Below are positions 52,988 through 62,300 of a DNA stretch of 64,000 bases, piece after piece (position 1 is the first letter of the stretch; the number at the start of each line of letters is the position of its first letter). The notes below the pieces were generated by a model. It did not search any database, was not told where the DNA came from, and worked only from the letters and a program-made list of their open reading frames with translations. The DNA comes from Saprospiraceae bacterium. GTDB lineage: Bacteria > Bacteroidota > Bacteroidia > Chitinophagales > Saprospiraceae. The translations under genes were made by a program, and so were the position numbers. The stretch lies in contig JADKAE010000027.1 of the NCBI GenBank assembly GCA_016715405.1, positions 1-64,000 of the forward strand, read 5' to 3'.

Positions 52988-53012
52988 AGTCGCACGGTCG
53001 CAAAGTCGCCCA
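52988..53012. repeat. TCGCACGG/TCGCAAAG tandem words
   Basis: AGTCGCACGGTCGCAAAGTC occurs at the edge of the recombinase remnant and before the secreted hydrolase gene; the words match those at 25713-25732. Confidence 0.5.
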
Positions 53013-53050
53013 ATATTCCCTATCTTTCCCAAGCCAAAATCCCAACACCC

Positions 53051-56000
53051 ATGCGTACCCTGATCCTCCTACTGCTCCCGCTGCTCGCCACCACCCAGCC
53101 CTGCATCTACCAGGCTTACGACGCTTTCGACTATGCCGCCGGCGAACCGCTCAACGGACAAAACGGCGGCTCGGGCTGGCTGGAACCCTGGCTGGTGCAA
53201 AATAACGATACCGTACTGCCCGGCTTTCAGATCGACAACAGCGCGGCGCCTGTGTATGGCGATTTGCAGGTGGCAGGTAACTACGCCCTCGGCGGCAGGG
53301 CGTACCTCACGGCAGGCCGCCGGCTGAATACCGCCGACGGCGGGCCGTTCGACGAATGGGTAGCTGAAAACAATAGCGCTATCGGCACGCAGACCGGCGG
53401 CACGCTCTGGATGAGCGCCCTGCTTCGCAAAGACCAAAATAATAACCAATCGGTATTTACCAGCCTGCACGCTTCTACGGCGCCCTGGTGCGATAATTGT
53501 ACCGCCGAAAAGGTAGCTTTCGGCTATTTTGAAGGCCAATCGGATGTAGGCGGACAACGCCGCTGGACCTTGCGCATCGGCAATAATTATTACACATCTG
53601 ACGTGCCGGTGACGGTGGGCGCTACAGCATTTATAGCAGTAAAAATCCAGTTTAATGCCAATAATACGGCGGTAGAATTGTATGTAAACCCCGCCACGCT
53701 GGGCCAATCAACGCCCACACCGGCGCTGGCGCAGTCGAGCGCCACGCCCCTGACGTTCCGCAGCGTGGCGGTGTATCTCGGCAATAGCCCCGGCAACGGT
53801 ACCGTGGACGAACTCCGATTGGCAGCTTCTTATGCTTGCGCAGCCCCCGACGGCAACGTGGAGGTGAATCTGCCGCCGGTGGCCGTCATAGCAGCTTCGA
53901 CTACGGACGGCCAGGCGCCGCTGACCGTCAATCTGTCAGCAGCCGGCAGCTACGACCCCGAAGGAGGGCCGCTGACGTATAGCTGGGATTTCGGCGACGG
54001 ATCACCTGATGAATCGGGCCAGAACCTGCAACACGTCTACTCCACATTGGGCAGCCTCACGGCGCGGCTTACGGTGCGCGACGAGGTCGGACTGGAACAT
54101 ACGGCGCTGCAAAGCATCCTGGTTCGAAATGAAAACAATACTTTTCCCTGTCTGAGCAGCTTTTCGCTGTTACAGCAGGCGAGTTGCTCGGCGCCGACGG
54201 GCATCATCCGCATCAACGAACACCCCGCGACTTTTGCGCTGACCAACGCAGCGGGCACGGCGCTGATGCCCGTCAACGGCAATGAATACCACAACCTCGC
54301 CGCCGGAATATACCTACACCGCTTCGGGGGCGAGCGGCTGTTCCGATCTGTTTACCCTGCACGTGCCGGTGGATAGCGCTACCTGCGACGGCTGGCAGCC
54401 CGAATTATGCGACTTGGCCATCGCCACCAATATGTCGGGTTTTGCCGACTGGGTGCCCGAGCGGCCCATGCGCAACCTCATGAAACACGTGCGCAGCGGC
54501 TTTATCGCCTTCGACGATGCCTGTTTTTGCTGGGATAACGGCAATGCCTCCGCCATCGCTACTGACGCTGCCAGCTATCCCACTCACATCCCGCAATCCG
54601 CCAACGGCGTGGACAACAAGGTGCGCTTTGTGATCTCCTCGGAAGGCGCCAACCTGCCGCCGGGCCAATCGTATGTACTGCTGTACGACGGAGAGGGAAA
54701 CCTCGTGGTAAACGGCGGGGTGACGACGACCGGCAATACGCCCGGCAGGATACAATTTGACGTGAATCAGGTTGGGAATATTTTTTTTAATATAAATAGC
54801 TCGCAACCCGGCAATCACGTGCGCAATGTGCGCGTATTGCGCCTGGCCGATGAAACGGCGGATATCGAAGCCCAGCCTTTTTATGAAGGTTTTTTGGAGA
54901 AAATAGCGCCCTTTAGCGCGCTGCGATTTATGGATTGGGGCGCTACCAATCACAATCCTGTAGTGCATTGGGAAGACCGGTCCTCCACCGACTATTTCAC
55001 GTATGCAGTGCCAACGGGCGTACCTTACGAGGTCATGATCCAATTAGCCAACCAGACCCACAAAGATGTGTGGATCTGCGTGCCCCATGCCGCCGACAGC
55101 AACTATATAGCCCAGATGGCGTCGCTGTTCCGCGACCAGCTCGATCCGGCGCTCAGCATCTACCTCGAATACAGCAACGAAGTGTGGAACTGGATTTTCG
55201 ACCAGGCGCATTATAACGTGCAAACGGCCCCCTCCAACCTCAACTACGGGCGCGCCATGGCTGCGAGGGCGGGACGCACTTTCCGCATCTGGCACGAGGT
55301 GTTCGGCCCAGGAAAATCGAGGGTAAAACGCGTATTGGGCCTTCAGGCCGGCTTTAACTACCTCAACGAGCAGATCCTCTCGCAACTCGACCCTTCCGAA
55401 TGGGATTTCGGCTCACCGACATCTTATCTGGGGCTCGACCACTCCGATACCGGTAACCCCGTATTGAACGTCGCCTCCACGCCGCAGGATATCATAGCCA
55501 ATGCCCGCCATGCCTGGCAGGGTTTTAGGCCCGTTTTGAGGCAGGACTACAACAACGTCAAGTTATTTGGTAAACAAATTATCAACTACGAAGGCGGCCA
55601 GCACTTTGTGGGCAATGTATTCGGCATCGGTTACCCCTACCAGCAGGCTATGTACGACGCACAGTACAGCCCTGAAATTTACAGCCTCTACGACGACATG
55701 CTCGACACCATCAGAGTTTGGGGAAGTCGATTGTTTGGCAATTTTAGCCTGGCCAGCCGGCAGGAGAGTATCTATGGTTCTTGGGGGGTACTCAACGACA
55801 TCGACATACAGCCGCCATACCTGCTTACTGCGCCCAAATACCAGGCCTTGCTCGACAACCTATGCCCGGGCATTCCCAATAGCACACCGCAAGAAGTAGA
55901 AGAGACTTTGCAGTCCTTCCTGGTTTTTCCCAATCCTACAAGTGGAGTATGTTGGTTAAAATTGGTAGAGGAGACTCCAACGCAAGCGAAAATATCGGTT

Positions 56001-56159
56001 TTTGATGCCTTGGGAAGGCGGGTGTTTTTAGTTGAAAAAGATAACTATCAGGTCGAGAACGGGTTTCAGATCGATTTATCGCCATTAGCTGATGGAATGT
56101 ATATCGTGATAGTAAATTCCGGATCACGGCACTACACAAACACCATCATAAAGCACTAA
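53051..56159 (+). CDS. Secreted PKD and glycoside-hydrolase-like protein with T9SS sorting tail, one frameshift
   Basis: About 1,036 residues. Signal peptide MRTLILLLLPLLATTQ; a lectin/LamG-like region (residues ~20-275); a PKD domain (TYSWDFGDGSPDES, ~320); then a module with MDWGATNHNPVVHWEDRSS and SIYLEYSNEVWNWIFDQAHY, whose N-E pair resembles the acid/base of clan-A glycoside hydrolases; and a C-terminal type A sorting domain (FLVFPNPTSGVCWLKL, ISVFDALGRRVF, LSPLADGMYIVIV). The last should direct export by the T9SS that includes SprA. The break is at GCCGG near 54305: one extra G turns NLAAG-IYLHRF into NLAAGEYTYTASGASGC. Substrate unknown. Confidence 0.8.
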
Positions 56160-56246
56160 AAACGAACAAATTGGATTAAGTCCAAATAAAACAACAGTTT
56201 ATAGTACAATCTCATTAAAAAAACGAGAAAAATTTTATCTTTTCAG

Positions 56247-56254
56247 TAGTTTTG
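56247..56254 (+). promoter_or_regulatory. Bacteroidota -7 box (TAGTTTTG) for the giant adhesin
   Basis: An exact TAnnTTTG match 65 bases before ATG 56319. No clear -33 partner. The 56160-56318 gap is AT-rich with no other feature. Confidence 0.35.
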
Positions 56255-56318
56255 GCAGGAAAGTATAATCTCTCACCAAATAGCAGAATTATGTACTTAA
56301 TTGAGCCGAATCCGAACT

Positions 56319-59300
56319 ATGAACAGACTACTACAAATTTGCTGCCTATTTGTTATTTCGCTTGCCTATACTAACCAGGCCGGCGGACAGTGTACCAATC
56401 CGAGTATACCCTTGCCCGATGCTTCTACGCCCGTAAATGGCAACCCGGCAACTGCTTATTGCGTGACGCTCACCTTTAATCCTGCCCAAACAGGCTACCC
56501 GACGGGGGTTTCCATGCTGCTTCAACATACTTTTCAGGGGGATTTGGATGTATTTATCAACGCCTGCGGCAATACGCTGAACATCATGCAACGCCCCGGC
56601 GCTATAGGCAACTGCGCAGGTGGATCGCCCTTTGGCAATTCCAATGATATTGGTTCTCCTGGCAACCCTTCGCTGGTTACTTTCGCCGACGGCGGCGGGC
56701 CCGACCCCGAAAACGGCATCGCACTGGGCGGCGGTACGTATGGTATTACCTCCGACGATGCCTGTGGTGTGGGAACACCCGGTATCAACTCTTTCGCCTC
56801 TTTGTGGGCAGCCTGCCCCCCTGGCAATATCTCGGCACAGATCTGTATCGCCGACCACGCTTTCCTGGATTCCGGCGTGGCTCAAAATATTACGCTCAAT
56901 TTTCCATCACCCATCATTTGCGGCTGCACAAACCCGCTTTCGCCCAATTACAACCCAAATGCCAACGTAGATGACGGTAGTTGCCTGCCCTGCGTTTTCA
57001 CAGTCACAGCAACGCCCACCCAGCCCTCCTGCGCGTTGAACAACGGCTCCATAAGTATATCGCCTTCCGGCCCAGGTTATACTTATGCCTGGAGCCCCGG
57101 CTCGGTGAGCGGCGCTAACCCCACCAACCTGGCCCCTGGCTCATATTCGGTCACGGTTACCCAGACCGCCACAGGTTGTACAGGTACCGCCTCGGTGACC
57201 CTGAATGCCAGTCCGACCCTTACGGTCAGTGCTAATGCTACGCAGCCCACCTGCGGACAAAATAACGGCTCGATCAGCGTAACGCCATCCGGCGCAGGGT
57301 ACACTTATACCTGGAATCCAGGCTCGGTGAGCGGTTCCAACCCTACCAATCTGGCGCCCGGCACGTATTCCGTCACGGTCACCCAAACTGCCGGCGGCTG
57401 CACCGGCACGGCATCAGTAACCCTCAATCCCAGCCTTCCCATATTGGCAAGTGCCACCCCTACCCAGCCTACTTGTGGACAAAACAACGGCTCGATCAGC
57501 GTGAATCCTTCAGGCCCAGGTTATTCCTACACTTGGAATCCGCCCTCGGTGAGCGGCTCAAACCCCACCAATTTGCCGCCGGGTGCGTATTCCGTGACGG
57601 TAACCCAAGCGGTTTCCGGTTGCACTGCCACTGCCTCGGCAACCCTGAACCCTAGCCCCACGCTCAACGTAACCATGACCCCCACACAACCCAGTTGCGG
57701 GTTAAATAACGGAGCTATAAGCGTATCGCCTGCTGGGGCCGGTTATACCTATACCTGGAATCCGGGTTCACTTAGCGGTTCTAATGTTACTAATCTCGGG
57801 CCCGGGTTTTATTCCGTTACGGTTACAGAAACGGCAAGCGGGTGTATGGCCAACGCTTCGGTCACTCTTAACCCCAGTTCGCCACTAGTAGCTACTGCCA
57901 CCCCTACCCAACCCCCCTGCGCCTTTAGTAACGGCTCTATCAGCGTGACCCCCGCCGGTCCGGGCTATACCTATGCCTGGAATCCGCCTATAGTTGGCGG
58001 CGCTAATCCGATTAGCCTGGCCCCCGGGTCGTATACGGTAACCGTGACTGAAACCGCTACGGGTTGTATGGACGACGTCAGTGTTACACTTAACCCCAGT
58101 GCACCCCTAACAGTTACCCTAAATGTAGCTCAGCCCTCCTGTGGTCAAAATAACGGCGGAATAGCTGTATCCCCTGCAGGAGCGGGTTATACCTATGCCT
58201 GGAACCCTCCTTCTCTCTCCGGCCCAGCCGCCTTGAACCTGGCGCCGGGTACGTATTCGGTGACGGTTACCCAATTAGACGGGGGATGTACGGACGAAGC
58301 ATCTGCTACCATAAACCCGAGCTCGCCGCCGATGGCCAATATTACTGCCAGCCCCGGCACTATTTGTGTAGGGCAATCCACTACGCTAACGGCTACAGGT
58401 GGCGGCACTTACACCTGGAGCACCGGGCAAACAGGCGCTGCAATTACGGTATCACCAGCCTCAACTACGAACTATTCGGTAACGGTGAATACCGCAGGCT
58501 GCGCCGCTACGGCCAATATTACGGTGACGGTAAATACCGTGACGGCAACAGCGACAGCCAGCCCCACAGCAATATGCGCAGGGGATGCCAGTACGCTAAC
58601 CGCAACCGGCGGCGGAACCTATCAATGGAGCACCGGCCAATCCGGCGCCTCGATCACTGTAAACCCCGCCGCCGCCACCACTTACACCGTTACAGTGACC
58701 AACAACGGTTGCACCGATGACGCCAGTGTAACCGTGAATATCAACACAGTGACCGCAACGGCTACCGCCAACCCCAGCGTTTCTTGTTCCGGCGACCCCG
58801 TGCAGCTCACTGCCGGCGGCGGGGGGACCTATGCCTGGAGTACAGGCCAGGCAGGGTCTCCCATCGCCGTAAACCCTACGGCTACCACCACATATACCGT
58901 AACCGTCACCAATAACGGCTGTACCGACGTGGCCACCGTTACCGTGACGATTAATACCGTGACCGCATCGGCGACAGCCAGCCCCAGCGTCGCTTGTTCG
59001 GGCGATCCGGTGCAGTTAACAGCTACAGGCGGCGGAACCTATGCCTGGAGTACAGGCCAATCAGGCGCCACTATTACTGTAAACCCCACAGCCACTACAA
59101 CTTATACCGTGACCGTCACCAACAATGGCTGTACCGACGTAGCCACCGTGACTGTAACAGTCAATACCGTCACCGCTTCGGCTGTCGCCAACCCCAATCC
59201 GATCTGCGAAGGCCAGTTCGCTACCCTCACAGCTAGCGGCGGGGGTACCTATGCCTGGAGCACGGGAGAAACCGGCGCTTCCATAATCGTAACCCCTGCT

Positions 59301-62300
59301 GCTACCACGGCTTACACCGTAACGGTGACCAACAATGGCTGTACCGATGATGCGGTTGTGAATGTGGTGGTTAATACCGTAACCGCCAATATTACCGCCG
59401 GCGCCAATCCAATTTGCTTAGGGAGTTCAACCAACCTGGTCGCCTCCGGCGGCGGCACATATGCCTGGAGCACCGGACAAACCGGATCAACTATCAGCGT
59501 TTCTCCAGCATCAACCACTACCTACACGGTGACGGTGACCAATAACGGCTGTACCGACGTGGCAAGCCTCACAGTGACGGTGAACTCCGCAACTGCTACC
59601 GCCTCGGCTGCCCCGTCAGTGATTTGCGAAGGCGGCTCTTCGGTTTTGACCGCTACGGGCGGCGGCACCTATGCCTGGAGTACAGGTCAAACCGGCGCCA
59701 GCATTACCGTAAGCCCTTTGACCTCAACAACTTATTCTGTTACAGTGACCAATAACGGCTGTACCGATGTAGCCAACGTGACCGTGAACGTGACTGTTGT
59801 CAACGGCCAGGCTACGGCAAGCCCCGCAGCAATTTGCGAAGGCGCAACGAGTACACTGACTGCAACCGGCGGGGGGACCTATGCCTGGAGCACCGGACAA
59901 AGCGGCGCCTCAATAACGGTAGCGCCTACTGGTACAACCACCTACTCCGTCACCGTCACCAATAATGGCTGTACGGATGTGGCCAACGTGACCGTAACAG
60001 TGAATTCGGTTACAGCAACGGCCACAGCCAACCCGAGTACGGTTTGTAGCGGGCAAGTCAGTATGCTAACCGCTACCGGTGGGGGGACCTATCTGTGGAG
60101 TACCGGGCAAACCAACGCTACGATCCCCGTGGTGGTAGGTTCTACAACAACTTTTTCCGTCACAGTGACCAATAACGGCTGTACTGACGTAGCTGCCGTT
60201 ACGGTTAACGTCAACTCAGTGACGGCAACGGCAACGGCAAGTCCAAGTACGGTCTGTTCCGGGGATGCCAGCACGTTGACCGCTACCGGCGGCGGCACCT
60301 ATGCCTGGAGTACCGGGCAATCCGGGGCTACCATCACTGTGAACCCCACAACCACAACAACTTATACCGTTACAGTAACCAATGGCGGTTGTTCAGGTGT
60401 AGCCAACGTGACCGTCAACGTAAATACTGTCACCGCACAGGCTTCGGCAAGCCCAACAGCGATCTGCGAAGGAGAGACTAGCACACTGACTGCTACGGGT
60501 GGCGGCACCTATGCCTGGAGTACCGGACAAATAGGCGCATCGATAACCGTGGCGCCTACGGCAACAACTACCTATACCGTCACTGTCACTAATAATGGTT
60601 GTACCGACGAAGCCGATGTAACCGTTACGGTGAACACAGTTACCGCGACAGCCACAGCCAATCCCGGTACCATCTGCGCTGGAAACCCCGTCCAGTTGAC
60701 TGCCACCGGCGGCGGTACATACCAATGGAGTTCCGGACAAACAACCGCTACTTTCAGCGTGGCAATCGGCACCACCACCACTTTCTCCGTCACCGTCACC
60801 GATAGCAACGGCTGTACCGACGTAGCTTCCGTCACGGTAAATGTCATTTCAACCGTGGCGAGTGTTTCAGCAAGCCCCTCCACTGTTTGTCCCGGACTGT
60901 CTTCTGTGCTGACAGCTACCGGCGGCGGTACCTATCAATGGAGCACCGGGGAAACCGGCGCGTCTATCACGGTAACTCCCGCCGCTACTACTACTTATTC
61001 GGTAACGGTAACAAATAATAGCTGCGTAGACGTAGAACAAGTAACCGTAACGGTCGGGGCTGTTTTAACGCCTACTGTAACTGCAAGTCCAACTACAGTT
61101 TGTCCGGGTCAGAGTTCCGTGTTAACTGCCTCGGGCGGAGATACCTACAGCTGGAGCACCGGCCAATCAGGAGCTTCCATCACCGTGGCGCCTACCACCA
61201 CAACTACCTATTCGGTAACAGCTACCAATAACGGCTGTACCGGCACCGCCACCGTGACAGTCACCGTGGATCCCAGCCTAACGGCTACGGCTACGGCCGG
61301 CCCTATGACCATTTGCGAAGGGCAATCAAGTACGTTATCCGCTACCGGCGGCGGCGCTTATGCCTGGAGCACCGGCCAATCGGGGTCGCCTGTTTCGGTG
61401 TCGCCCACCACTACCACTACTTATACCGTGACGGTGACCAATAACGGCTGTACGGGTACCGCCGATGTAACCGTCAACGTGACTCCTCCCCCCTCTGCCA
61501 CTGCGATTGCCAGCCCCTCGACCATCTGTGCCGGGCAAGCCAGTACGCTAACGGCCACCGGCGGCGGCACTTACTTGTGGAGCGACGGACAAATCGGCGC
61601 TTCTGTAACCGTGATGCCTTCTTCGACTACCACTTATACCGTGACGGTAACCAACAACGGCTGTACCGCCACCGCCACCGTGACAGTCAATGTAAATCCT
61701 TTGCCTACACCCACTGCCTCAGCAGATCCTTCTACCATTTGTGCCGGGCAAACCAGTACGCTAACTGCTTCCGGCGGCGGCACTTACCAATGGAGCAGCG
61801 GACAAAACGGCGCCACGATTTCAGTATCGCCCACCTCCACTACTTCATATACCGTGACGGTAACCAATAACGGTTGTTCAGCTACCGCAAATGTGACGGT
61901 GAATGTCAATCCTTTGCCCACGCCGACAGCCTCGGCCAGCCCGGCGACAATATGTGCCGGGCAATCCAGCACACTGACTGCTTCGGGTGGCGGCACTTAC
62001 GCCTGGAGCTCGGGCCAAACAGGCGCTACGATTAACGTATCGCCCACCGCTACGACTACTTATACCGTAACCGTGACAAATAATGGCTGTACGGCTACTA
62101 CCGATGTAACAGTGACCGTAAACCCGCTGCCTATACCTACGGCCTCGGCCAATCCCGCAGCCATTTGTTTGGGGGAATCTGCTACGCTGACGGCTACCGG
62201 CGGCGGCACTTACCAGTGGAACGGCGGGCAATTCGGATCTCCCATACAGGTTTCTCCCGCTTCAACTACCACCTATACAGTAACCGTCACCAATAACGGC

